Shown here piece by piece: positions 1 through 10,092 of a stretch of DNA of 46,522 nucleotides (positions are counted from its first letter, which is position 1; each line of letters starts with the position of its first letter). A model generated the notes under the pieces. The model searched no databases. It had not been told where the DNA came from and saw only the letters and a program-made list of their open reading frames with translations. The stretch spans positions 1-46,522 of the forward strand of contig JALIHJ010000086.1 of NCBI GenBank assembly GCA_022984795.1, read 5' to 3'. The position numbers were made by a program, and so were the translations under genes. This DNA comes from Fabrea salina (taxonomy: Eukaryota > Ciliophora > Heterotrichea > Heterotrichida > Fabreidae).

Positions 1-1018
1 ACCCTAACACCTAACACCCTAACACCCTAACACCCTAACACCCTAACACCCTAACACCCTAACACCCTAACACCCTAACACCCTAACACCCTAACACCCT
101 AACACCCTAACACCCTAACACCCTAACACCCTAACACCTAACACCCTAACACCCTAACACCCTAACACCCTAACACCCTAACACCCTAACACCCTAACAC
201 CCTAACACCCTAACACCCTAACACCCTAACACCCTAACACCCTAACACCCTAACACCCTAACACCCTAACACCCTAACACCCTAACACCCTAACACCCTA
301 ACACCCTAACACCCTAACACCCTAACACCCTAACACCCTAACACCCTAACACCCTAACACCCTAACACCCTAACACCCTAACACCCTAACACCCTAACAC
401 CCTAACACCCTAACACCCTAACACCCTAACACCCTAACACCCTAACACACCCTAACACCCTAACACCCTAACACCCTAACACCCTAACACCCTAACACCC
501 TAACACCCTAACACCCTAACACCCTAACACCCTAACACCCTAACACCCTAACACCCTAACACCCTAACACCCTAACACCCTAACACCCTAACACCCTAAC
601 ACCCTAACACCCTAACACCCTAACACCCTAACACCCTAACACCCTAACACCCTAACACCCTAACACCCTAACACCTAACCTAACACCCTAACACCCTAAC
701 ACCCTAACACCCTAACACCCTAACACCCTAACACCCTAACACCCTAACACCCTAACACCCTAACACCCTAACACCCTAACACCCTAACACCCTAACACCC
801 TAACACCCTAACACCCTAACACCCTAACACCCTAACACCCTAACACCCTAACACCCTAACACCCTAACACCCTAACACCCTAACACCCTAACACCCTAAC
901 ACCCTAACACCCTAACACCCTAACACCCTAACACCCTAACACCCTAACACCCTAACACCCTAACACCCTAACACCCTAACACCCTAACACCCTAACACCC
1001 TAACACCCTAACACCCTA
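1..1018. repeat. Telomere, CCCTAACA repeats
   Basis: About 127 tandem copies of the 8-base unit CCCTAACA (C-rich strand shown, so the chromosome end lies at base 1). The array is near perfect, with a few variants: units lacking one C near 8-16, 133-142 and 672-682, and an extra CA near 445-450. This unit is the heterotrich type known from Stentor and Blepharisma. The inner edge decays at 1015-1070, where broken units are mixed with A/T-rich sequence. The single-C losses could be real variants or long-read errors in the C runs. Confidence 0.97.
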
Positions 1019-2978
1019 GTTAATAACACCCTAACAATAAACTAAATAATTAACACCTAACAAATAACATACTTAGTAAGAAGGTGCTAATACATACAGT
1101 GAATAAGTTAACTAAATAGTAATGGAGTATTGTAAGTTAGTTTATAGATCAAGTATGAGACATAGTTTAAATCAGTAAAGTAAATGAAGTAATTTCTGAG
1201 TACTTAGAGTAAACAACAGTGTTGGAACTAAGCAATGAATAAGTACATGGAATATGAATGACTTAAAGCATTCAATAGTCTGTGAGTAAACTAGAATGTC
1301 TGAATACAGTCTACAAGACTAAGTAGAATGCACAAGTAACAGAAAGGTAGATACAAGGTTGCTCATCACTCAGAATAAACTGGTTACTAAATAAGAGTAT
1401 TGGTATGTCTGTGAACTAAAGCAAGCACTGGAGTCTTAAGTAATGAGTTGTTAAGTAGTTACTTAGTAGATCACTAAGAGATAACTAAGGCAGTGTCTAT
1501 TAGATGGTGAGTTCTGAATGTTACTCAGTAGAAGACACTCTAGTCATCAAGAATAATTGGTGATTGAGTGTTTAATTGAAGTAGATTAAATTGAGTAGTG
1601 ACAACAAGTCTAAATCCTAACACCCTTGAATACTTAGTCACTCAACATAGTTCCTTCTCATGAATATGAGCAGTTTAGAGACTTACAAAAGGAATCAATT
1701 AGTCAAGGACTACTAAGTAGTAACCTTCAAAGCACTCACTTCAAACTTGACTCTATCAATACCTCCAAAGAGTTCCTTAGAGTCTTGTTGGTTGATTGCT
1801 TTGACAATGCACTTCTCTCACCAGTGAAGTACTTCTCCAGGATTAGTGTTCTTTGGTCTAAGTCTTTTAGTTGTCATCAATGTTCAATGAAGTTAATTCA
1901 AAGTCTCTTCAGTTGTTCTGAGTATTGAAAGAAAGTATTCAAAACACTTCAAAAGACTGCATTGGGTTGTTTGATTAGTACTCTTCAAGGGTTTTCTAGA
2001 GAACAAAAGTTAAGACTGTGAGTACCTTTAAACGTTATGCACCTTCAAAAATGAAAGTATTCAGTTAAAGTTTTAAACTAACATATTTTCTGCACACTAA
2101 GATCTTAGTACTTTTAGGCTCGGAAACTCCGACAACAAAGATCATGATCCTGAAGAAGAACTCACTCAAAATCAAAGAGACTGAAGAAGTAACTACCATA
2201 AACAAGTAGTAAAGCATCTAGTTATCTGCATTTTGTCCTTTGAGTTCGTGTAATGAATGCATTGGTACTAGACTTATAGGTAGACAAGAACAAAAACTAC
2301 ATAGTGTGTAATGTCCTAATTGGTAACTAGAAACAGAACACACACTAAAGGAATTCCAAGTTAGAGAAGTTTGGTAGATCTAAATGTCCTTGATCTTAGA
2401 GTGAATTTCAAAGGAAGTATTAAGTAGCAATGCAACCTAAAATTATCTGAGTCTTCTAAAAGACAAGACCCAGGTACAGTCAATAATAGACTCCATAAGT
2501 ACTTAACAGGTTTTCTAATTTTAGATGCTCCAAACAAGTACTTCTGAAGCTAGGATAGAAAGTGGTACTGAACAAAGCATACTATCACAGACTTCTGGTG
2601 TAAGGGTAGGTAAATGAAGACTTTAAATGCAATTTCAGTTTTGGATAATTGAACTTTGTAGAGATGAACTGAGTGTAGCATCCATAAAGTACTTAGAACT
2701 CAAAATCAAAGCATGACAAAAAAGTTGTTGAGTTTAACAAACAAGGACTCAGAAGTAACTGAAAAAGAACACTCAATACAACTTAGCGGTTAGCTTAAAG
2801 AATCCAAGTTGTGATATGCTACTTAAAGACTGCAGAATCAAACACTTGTTATAGTAATGCTAGTTTAGTCTTGAATTAAATTGGCCAAGTAGTTGTTGCT
2901 GAATATCCCTAAATCATTATGCATCAAGACCCAGCAACCGAACAAGTTAATCAATAATTGGATAATTAGTAAGATTAG
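1019..2978. other. Subtelomeric non-coding region
   Basis: I see no supportable gene here: no open frame beyond about 180 bases on either strand. The first 700 bases are rich in TACTTAG / CTAAGTA words. An isolated telomere-like stretch, CCTAACACCCT, lies at 1616-1626. Short blocks at 1783-1807, 2169-2187 and 2613-2684 recur in diverged form at 7208-7232, 7251-7269 and 5530-5580, so part of this DNA is a decayed duplicate of sequence further in. Confidence 0.6.
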
Positions 2979-4487
2979 TTACCTTGATTCGTTAATTAAT
3001 TCTTTTAAGAACTCCGAGTCACCATGCTCTCCAAAGTAAACCCTCATAGCTGATTCAGAGATTCTTGAGTTGAATGTTATGCATTCTATATCGAGTCTTC
3101 TGATTAAATTGTCTTCAATCAGCCCTAGAAACAAGCTTTTCATCTCAAAAGGGAACTTCATCGCTGATTCTTTGAAAAGAGGCTCAAGCACTTCCTTTAG
3201 TTCGGACTCATCAACTTTTAAATCTCTGATTCGAGTCCTCAGTGTGGTTAAGCGCTTTTTGATGCTTTCTTTTAAGTATTCCCTCAAGGTCATTTCATTG
3301 GAGTAAACACAGAACTCGTAGAACTTTCTCAGAGATCCGTGGTACTTCAAATAGACTTGTAACTCTTCGATAGTTGGTGATTTCCCATACATTTGTGCTA
3401 CTTGGTTCATCCAGTTGATGACTTCTTCTCCTTCTTGGTAACTAAACAAGAAGTCATGCACATCGCATTCTTCATCAATTGTACTGAGTGATCCAATTCG
3501 GTTTGGAAGGTGTTGATCACTGCTGAGTAGGATTACTTTGGCTAGTCCCTTTTCAGTAAAGCTGAGTATCAGGTCTTTAATGAAGTTGGCACCTTCTGAC
3601 TCGTCATCAACTCTGGGTAGTATATTCTGGAGGTTGTCGAGTATTAGAACGGGCTTTTTGCCTTGATCGGTTAGTTCTCTAAGAGAATTTTGGAGCAGGA
3701 CTTCGTCGTTGGTTGAATCACCCTCTACTCCCAATCCTCTGTAGAAAGTTGACCATACACCTGTTTGTTGTTTTTTTATTTCCAAGTACACAGAAACAAA
3801 CTGGGTCTTAGTGTCTGAGTACTTCTCGAGCATATCGGAGTTACTAAGCACATGGCAAAGTATTCGCATAAAGGTAGACTTGCCTATGCCTTTGGGTCCG
3901 TAGACCACGTCAACCCCCCTGCGGATAGGCTTTTCAAGGTGGTTGATCCACCAACGAGTAAGTTCAGAGTTTTCAATCAAAGGGCCTTCTACTTCTGGTG
4001 CTGGCTTGGGCTGAGTCAAGGTCTCTTTGATTTTTTTGATGCTGAATTGAGGGTCTTTTAATTCCATCTCTCTTTCCTTAATTTCTGCTTCTCTTTTGCT
4101 GAGTTCTTTTTGTCTTCTCTGGATTTCGATTTTCTCTTCTTCCAACTTGGATTGTTTTTTCTTATCAGCAAAGTTCTTATGGTCTATGTAAAGGGTAACA
4201 AGGGGGCCGAGGAACATTGGAAGGGCCACTTTAAGCCAGAACGTGAAGTCAAAGAATCGGTAGATTTGAGTTCCTTCGGTTGCTGGGGAACCTTCTTGGG
4301 AAAGTTGGCTGATTATGAGCCCAGAAGATTCGGCTCTTAGAGTTTGGTTTCCGATGAGGGCAATTGGCTCGCCTTTGCTGAATAGCTGCCAATTGCCCTT
4401 GTAGAGCTTCAACTCTCCCGAAAACCCTTGAGGAACTCTGAGTTTAGCAAAGTTGCGGACGACTCGACTGAACATTTTATTAGCCAT
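2979..4487 (-). CDS. Membrane-anchored P-loop ATPase, possibly mitochondrial
   Basis: Product of 502 residues if it starts at the ATG at 4487 (MANKMFSRVV...). A GTG-led extension to 4556 exists but has no ATG. The N-terminus is basic and amphipathic, like a mitochondrial presequence. A hydrophobic segment lies at about 78-101, then a highly charged coiled coil at about 105-145. The ATPase domain follows, with Walker A GPKGIGKST at about 197-205 and a Walker B-like PVLILDNLQ at about 279-287. The C-terminal 130 residues look helical, of winged-helix type. The layout recalls the archaeal-type ATPase_2 / STAND-like group rather than classic AAA proteins. What it acts on is unknown. It is the gene nearest the telomere and is flanked on both sides by long non-coding DNA. 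Confidence 0.7.
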   Translation of the reverse strand: MANKMFSRVVRNFAKLRVPQGFSGELKLYKGNWQLFSKGEPIALIGNQTLRAESSGLIISQLSQEGSPATEGTQIYRFFDFTFWLKVALPMFLGPLVTLYIDHKNFADKKKQSKLEEEKIEIQRRQKELSKREAEIKEREMELKDPQFSIKKIKETLTQPKPAPEVEGPLIENSELTRWWINHLEKPIRRGVDVVYGPKGIGKSTFMRILCHVLSNSDMLEKYSDTKTQFVSVYLEIKKQQTGVWSTFYRGLGVEGDSTNDEVLLQNSLRELTDQGKKPVLILDNLQNILPRVDDESEGANFIKDLILSFTEKGLAKVILLSSDQHLPNRIGSLSTIDEECDVHDFLFSYQEGEEVINWMNQVAQMYGKSPTIEELQVYLKYHGSLRKFYEFCVYSNEMTLREYLKESIKKRLTTLRTRIRDLKVDESELKEVLEPLFKESAMKFPFEMKSLFLGLIEDNLIRRLDIECITFNSRISESAMRVYFGEHGDSEFLKELINESR

Positions 4488-5976
4488 TGAATTAGGGGGA
4501 TATGAGTTTGACTGGGTTAAGAAGTCTAGGGGGCTGGACCTAACCTTGAACAGCACACAAAAGGCTGAAGGTAAGTAAACTTGGAAAGCTAAGGTTATAG
4601 TACGGGAGTAGCGATAGAGATGAGCGGGAAATGGTCAGATGGTGACATACTACCCGAGAGAAGCCAGAACTTAAGGCATAGCAGTAAGGACTGTGAACAA
4701 CTAACCAGAACCTCAAGAGCATCAAATTGTACACTAAGCTAACCACAATGCGAAGAAAGATTAGGCTTTGAGAAGTGCAAGCAAAGCAAGTAACCAACGA
4801 AGACAATTCAAGACTGACTTATAGCATTGCAGAAGCTCAGACAGCAGTATTATCCTCGCTTCCGCTAACAATCAGCCTAGGTTCCATTTATCAGGCAGTA
4901 CCAGAAAGGTCTGAGGGTAAAAACTTTAAGGAAACTAGAATTAGTTCTTAATAAGGTTAAACTTTAATTAGTTTATTGGCTACTCTTGCTTTGGTTACTT
5001 GGAACTAGAGCATTGTTTGTGAATTAATCGGACACATCTAGGAACTAGTGCTTAATACACCTAGGACAGAATTTAAGCAATTCTTAACCCAAGTCAAAAA
5101 GAGATCTATAAGGGACAATATTTGAGAGTACCTTTCTACTGGTTCTAAAACAAGCTTCCACTGGTAGTAAGTAATCTTCCAGAGTCAATCCTTTGATAGG
5201 AACTCAGTAACCTTAGACCCGTTTGACTATAGAGTTCTGAACAAGACATCATGCTTCATGACACTTGGCTACTCGTTGATTGTTACAGTTAAACACAAAC
5301 TCATGCACATCACAGTCTGATTTATTAGTTTAGGTATAATAAATGGAAACAAAGGGTAGAGAAAGGGATCCTAGAGACCAAAGTGGAAACAGTAAAAAAC
5401 CAGGTTGTCAGAAACACAGTTCTGAGACTAAGGAGTATAGTTTGAACACAGAATAAGACTATAACAAGCACTAGATTGAATTGGTGAATAAGAATAAAAC
5501 TAGTGTGTATCTAGCTACTGAAGTCAGACAATGAAGACTTTAAATTGAGTTTCAGGTTTAGAGAGTTGTTGTAGCATCCAAAGGAACACTTGGGATAGGA
5601 AAAATAACCTACAAACAAAACTTAGCCCAAGCCCTAGAGAACCTGCATAAAATCACAAAGAAGGAGTAACTCTAGACAACAACTAACAAGGAAAATCAGG
5701 AACCCATCAAAAGTAAGAAAGGAAAACTAGTGCTCTGGATGAAATTCGAGATCAAAGAGAACACAAAAACAAGCAGAAACACGAAAAAACACCCTAAATA
5801 AAGATCTACTAATTCAACTCAGTAAAGCATGCAAGTCTATTACAGTGTCAATGCTTTAAGCTTGGATTTAAGAACCCTAACAATAAAAGACTGTATTAGC
5901 ATAACTCTTGACTCAGTATTTAGCTTCTACATACAAGCAATCAAACTCATATTGTCTATCCTTAGTCTTTATATAA
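4488..5976. other. Subtelomeric non-coding region
   Basis: About 1.5 kb without a supportable gene; the only open frames are short and lack family resemblance. It contains a diverged copy (5530-5580) of the block at 2613-2684, and two telomere-like scraps: AACACCCTAA at 5788-5797 and a full unit CCCTAACA at 5875-5882. The last 30 bases before 5977 are A/T rich and could be a promoter for the next gene. Confidence 0.55.
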
Positions 5977-7101
5977 ATGGAAAGTAACCCAGTACTTGCA
6001 TTAGACTCAGAGGTGTGCAAAGACTCTTTCACCCAGTACATTTGTGCACTCCAGAGACTCTTTAACAGTGACATGAATGAATAGACTCTAGGAGTGTTTA
6101 ATCAGGAAGTGGATAGACTCAAAAAGTCACTTGGTCTATCCAAAGTCCCCAAGAATTACAAGGGACTCAGGATTCTCGAAAGGGATAATGCAATCAAAGT
6201 CCTGGCATTCCTGGCTGTGCACAAGAACAGCCAAATAATCAATGAAGACTTGGAGTACTTCCAAAGAGAGAAGGTGGCAATTGGCGATGTCTTAGACAGG
6301 TATGCAAGATCAATACAGAGAAACTCCTTGCTAGGCGACTTGAATGAAACTACAGGAGAAGCAGAAATCAAAAGAAGAATAGTGCTTTCTTTCTGGGTTA
6401 CTGCACTTCTACATGACATGAGGTTGAAAGTTCTGCCCTACATAGAACTACCGCTTTCCTCAATAGAGAAAATCCCCTCAGAAATGTTTGGTTTCTTAGA
6501 ACAGGTAGTCCAGACTATTGCATTCAGAGCTGCATTAAGAAGGATCCCAGAACTGAAAGTAGCAAGAATTTCTGGGGTTTTGAGGACCTTGAAAGAGAGC
6601 TCTTACTTTTGCCGAAGATTGCCAGAAGGAGTGCAAGGAGTCTCTGTGCTGGGCAACCATGTGATTCTGACAAAAGAATATGATTACAGAATAGAGGCCA
6701 GTAGGAATGAACGTATAATAGGGCAAATATCATTCGAAAGCACTCTAATACGCGAACTAGGTCATATACTGTACCGGTTTCATAAGGAAGAAAACTGGTA
6801 TAAACTCAGTCCAGAAAAGCCCTGCAAAAGAATCAGAATGATTCAAGAAGAACTCAACGAAGAGGTCAAACTCCCCCAGAAAAGAACATCCAGTGACACC
6901 TTTGAAGAAACTCAAGAAAGTGAAATGGGCAATCACTTAGAGATTCAGCTATTTGGGTTCAGAATTGAGGAAATGAACCTAGACCTAGCTGAGTTCTTAT
7001 TAGAAATTTGTAACTGGAATGCATCTCTAGAAAGTTTCCAGGAAGAAGTACTCAAGAACTACAGACAAGAGTCAGTAAAGGACAGAAGTCATTCAAGATG
7101 A
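5977..7101 (+). CDS. Subtelomeric gene with in-frame TAG; degenerate metallopeptidase-like protein
   Basis: A reading frame starts at the ATG at 5977 (MESNPVLALDSEV...) and runs in one frame to a TGA at 7099-7101, broken only by a TAG at 6082-6084 (codon 36). After the TAG there is no in-frame ATG for more than 100 codons, so the downstream part has no start of its own. No 14-16 base GT...AG intron can remove the TAG. After the TGA the frame stays open for 16 more codons, to a TAA at 7150-7152. The product, about 370 residues, has IRELGHILYRF and, further on, MGNHLEIQLFG. These resemble the HELGH and glutamate motifs of a zinc peptidase, with Arg in place of the first His, so catalysis is doubtful. 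Either the gene is recently damaged or the TAG is read through. TAG is a normal stop elsewhere in the window. Confidence 0.5.
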
Positions 7102-7632
7102 AGAAGTCAGTTGATTACAGAGCAGGCATTGCTGGATGCTTTTATGATATAAACAGGCACCAAGTGAAGAACCTTAAACACTCTAAGTAATTATTAGGAT
7201 CTTAAGTTCTTGTTGGCTAATTGTTTTGACAACTCAGTAAGTTGACATTCAAATCAAAAAGACTGAAGATGGAGTGCAGACTTTTGTCCTCACGGAGCAC
7301 TTAGGGTCTCTGACGAAGCCAAGTCATGGATAAGCGCCGTTGGAAGTTTGGTTCCTTGAGTTTAAATCTTAATAAAGATAGAAATTTATTTATTAATACG
7401 TCTCGTGAGCTGATAGATAAACTAACTGGATCATTAAAACTTTTACTTTGAATGCTAGATTTAATTGATGCAAGATTAAGAAAGTTAATATAAGCTCCCT
7501 AGTTTTGATCGTTATCCAGCATTTCTTGAAGGTCTGACGACTAATTTCAAGCTCTTTGTGGCTTCTTACCAGGGTTGTCATTTTGGTAAGATCTAATCAA
7601 AGTTCCATGATAAGTTGGGAATTATTACTTAA
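7102..7632. other. Non-coding spacer with subtelomeric repeat
   Basis: About 530 bases between the damaged subtelomeric gene and the 3' end of the secreted-protein gene. Blocks at 7208-7232 and 7251-7269 match 1783-1807 (22 of 25 bases) and 2169-2187 (18 of 19) in the same order. A 62-codon open frame on the minus strand (7393-7581) shows no family features and is not called. Confidence 0.5.
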
Positions 7633-8619
7633 TTAAAGGATCTTGAACATGGCTTCGCCGATGTAGTAACCGAAGTGGTAGAAGTCCTTAGTTTCCCAGT
7701 CATAAACGGCTGTAAATATTTCCTCGCCTATTTCTCTTCCGTTTAGGATCAAAGTTGTTGTGACGTGCCATGCAAGATAGATGGGGTCGGTGAAGGCTGC
7801 AACAGCCTTTTCAATGTTTGCTGCGACCTTTTCAGCGTCTTTTGCTGCCTTTGCGCATTCCCTAATGTCATTAGGAAGTGATCTGACTCCATTAGCAGTA
7901 TCTTTGAGTCCGTCAATGATTCCACGTATGTCTTTCCTCTTGAAGTTCTTCACAGCATCGATGAAGTCTTGCACTGATTTATCGACGTCAGTGATGCAGG
8001 CATCAATCGAGTCAAATCCAAAGTCATGTGCAATTCCAGCAACGATTCCAAGGAAAATGTCAAGGATTTCCTTACCAACAGGAACAATGTCTGAGTTTCC
8101 GTCGTTTCCAAGCACAGCAAACATAGCTTCTCCGATCTTAAGTCCGCATTGTTCCCAGTTGGAATTTTCCCAGGCTTGCATGGCTCCGCTCACGTCATCA
8201 AAGATTTCGTGGCCATTGAGCAATATGGATTTTCCAAGGTGATAAACCAAGCCCCATGGGTTTTTGAAGCTGCTGATGGCGTCTTCAAAAACGTCGGCAG
8301 TTTCTGCTTCGGCAGCTTTGCACTCCTTGATGGCAGTAGGGACACCTTGGAAGGCTCCAGCAATTTCGTGGAGTCCGTTCTTAATTCCTTCAAAGGATTC
8401 TTTGCTGAACGAGCTAATGGCGTTCTCAACCTCGGTTCCAACAGTTTCAATGTCAGAGATGCATGGCTTGATGTCTTGGGCGTTGATGTCAGCTCCCATT
8501 CCCTTGAGTACTCCTCCAATGAGTTCAAGAACTCCTTCTACGCTAGGGGTGCTCTTCACAGGCAAGTTAGTGCTGCCTAAGCACATGCCTACAGCTAGTA
8601 GTCCGACTAAAACTTTCAT
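7633..8619 (-). CDS. Secreted protein with two internal repeats
   Basis: Product of 328 residues with a clear signal peptide (MKVLVGLLAVGMCLG, cleavage near 16-20) and no other membrane segment. The mature part is two diverged copies of a unit of about 155 residues. C53 and C100 in copy one match C208 and C255 in copy two, with exactly the same 47-residue spacing; each copy ends in GEAMFxxL (163-170 and 321-328). Each copy also has a hydrophobic LILNG / LLNGHE stretch. Helical, acidic secreted proteins of this kind occur in ciliates, but I know no function; cell-surface, cortical-granule or extracellular roles are guesses. Codon choice (GCT, GCC, AAG, TTC, ATC) looks more biased than in its neighbours, which suggests high expression. 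It has a 161-base upstream gap, long for this window. Confidence 0.75.
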   Translation of the reverse strand: MKVLVGLLAVGMCLGSTNLPVKSTPSVEGVLELIGGVLKGMGADINAQDIKPCISDIETVGTEVENAISSFSKESFEGIKNGLHEIAGAFQGVPTAIKECKAAEAETADVFEDAISSFKNPWGLVYHLGKSILLNGHEIFDDVSGAMQAWENSNWEQCGLKIGEAMFAVLGNDGNSDIVPVGKEILDIFLGIVAGIAHDFGFDSIDACITDVDKSVQDFIDAVKNFKRKDIRGIIDGLKDTANGVRSLPNDIRECAKAAKDAEKVAANIEKAVAAFTDPIYLAWHVTTTLILNGREIGEEIFTAVYDWETKDFYHFGYYIGEAMFKIL

Positions 8620-8780
8620 TTATTTCTTCACCAACCAGTCCGCTAAAATGGAATTTCTTCACCTAAAACTGGAAGTATTTACAGTTGAACTTGGAGCAGT
8701 TAGGTTGATTCTATTATGCTTAAATGTTATTATCATTACGCTCACAAGCCCTTGGACTATTTAAATTAAATATATTGCAG
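8620..8780 (-). promoter_or_regulatory. Probable promoter of the secreted-protein gene
   Basis: A 161-base gap upstream of the start at 8619, longer than most in this gene-dense block. It carries an 11-base direct repeat, ATTTCTTCACC on the plus strand, at 8622-8632 and 8653-8663. This could be a transcription-factor site. It also holds the 3' end of the gene stopping at 8781. Confidence 0.3.
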
Positions 8781-10091
8781 TTATTGAAATTCAACTACAT
8801 GAAGTTGTAGTTTGTCCAGTAATAACTTGACATTAGGTAAGTTTTGTTCCTGGACTGAAAGGGTCTCTACAATGTATCTGAATTCACGATGGGAAATAAC
8901 CCAGCCTTCTTCGAGCATCTGTTTCCAAAGTTCGAGCACAAGTAGTTCTTCTTCAATTGGACTATGCTTGGTAATGCGCATTTCGTCAAGGGTTTGCAAG
9001 TAAACTAAAGCCTGTTTGTGGTTGTAGTACTGTCTGTTTCTGTTTTTTTGTTCGACAGTTTGTCTGAAGTTGTTGAACTTAAGCAAAGAGCAGTCCCTGT
9101 TCTTAAAGGAGTCCTTGTCTTGGTTGATGAGTTTGAGTTTGTTACGGAGGTTCAAAGGGCGTTCTTTGCCTAGTTTTTCCAGGATGGTTGAGAGTTTTTT
9201 GCTTTCTTCTTCTTTGGACTTATAAAAGCTCAAGTAGGAGTTTTCTAAGGAGTTTTCTTGGTTGTATTCAACTTGGTTTTGGGGAGGAATGACTTCGTCA
9301 ACTGGGTAGTACTTTTCAATGGTTTTTTTCAACTCAGCTGTTTTTTCTGTGACTGAAGGTTTCACAGAGGAGCTGAGTTGTGTTTTGAAAACTTTACTTT
9401 TGGGCCTTTCGTAAACTCTGCTGGCAGTTTGTTTTTTTGGAGAGCGTATTGCAGAAGTGGACATGTTCTGGAGTTTGATTTTAAGTTTGTCAAGTCGTTT
9501 AGTGGCTCTGTCGATTTGGTAAATGACTTTTCCAACGTCTTTTTTAACGAGGTAATCAGCATCGTTAGCTCTCAGGAACTCTTCGTAAGTTGGAAGTTTG
9601 TTGGTTTGTTCAACCTTGCCTGTGGTGAGGGACACGTAGGGTAGCGGCTTTTTTTCGTTGCTCTGGGAAACTGAGCGGGTGGTGAATTCTTGTTTGGTTT
9701 TTTTTAACTTGCTGATTATGGGTAGGTTGGAAGTTTCTTGCTTGATGTAGTTCCCGATGATTCTTTTGCCTGCTTTGGACATTTTGACTCTTTGGTTTAC
9801 TTCCTTCAAAGAAGAAGTCAAGCACTTCTTGCCCAGGTCGTTTTTGGTTTCCTTGACGGATTCGCTTTTTTTGACTGACCTCGAAGGGCTTTCTTGGGGT
9901 TTGTCGTGGGTTTCTAGGGGTTGTCTGGAAGACTTGTTTAAGTGGTTGATTTCCTTGGAAATCTTAAGGATCCACTTTTTGCCCTGGGGACTGATGTTGC
10001 GTTGGTAGATGTGGGCGTTGACTTCTTCAAGTCGGTAAGCTATTTCTAGAGTTTTTTCGTAAGACTTTTTGAGACTGCTTTGGATATCCAT
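8781..10091 (-). CDS. Basic protist protein, unknown function
   Basis: Product of 436 residues, rich in Lys, Gln and Ser, largely charged and partly coiled coil, with no membrane segment. The C-terminal part (about 350-436) has the pattern ...EEELLVLELWKQM... followed by an EFRYIVETL helix. It resembles a segment of the neighbouring 746-residue protein at 13750-15990 (EDRVLALNLWKEM... then FVVKCFILAI). The two may therefore share a helical, degenerate EF-hand-like module. I do not recognise the family; a cytoskeletal or basal-body role is only inferred from composition and neighbours. Its ATG lies one base after the stop of the HMG-box gene on the same strand. Confidence 0.75.
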   Translation of the reverse strand: MDIQSSLKKSYEKTLEIAYRLEEVNAHIYQRNISPQGKKWILKISKEINHLNKSSRQPLETHDKPQESPSRSVKKSESVKETKNDLGKKCLTSSLKEVNQRVKMSKAGKRIIGNYIKQETSNLPIISKLKKTKQEFTTRSVSQSNEKKPLPYVSLTTGKVEQTNKLPTYEEFLRANDADYLVKKDVGKVIYQIDRATKRLDKLKIKLQNMSTSAIRSPKKQTASRVYERPKSKVFKTQLSSSVKPSVTEKTAELKKTIEKYYPVDEVIPPQNQVEYNQENSLENSYLSFYKSKEEESKKLSTILEKLGKERPLNLRNKLKLINQDKDSFKNRDCSLLKFNNFRQTVEQKNRNRQYYNHKQALVYLQTLDEMRITKHSPIEEELLVLELWKQMLEEGWVISHREFRYIVETLSVQEQNLPNVKLLLDKLQLHVVEFQ

Positions 10092-10092
10092 T

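Noticed and set aside
1616-1626. CCTAACACCCT as a telomerase RNA template
   Set aside because: Length and sequence would suit a template of one and a third repeats, but it lies 600 bases from a telomere, where stray repeat remnants are expected. I see no surrounding RNA gene structure or terminator.
4540-4806. 88-codon minus-strand frame upstream of the ATPase gene
   Set aside because: Overlaps the 5' part of the ATPase gene region in another frame and reads as random hydrophobic sequence without a plausible start context.
7393-7581. 62-codon open frame on the minus strand downstream of the secreted-protein gene
   Set aside because: No family features, no conserved motif, and an extension upstream meets a TGA. 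Its composition looks like chance A/T-rich sequence.
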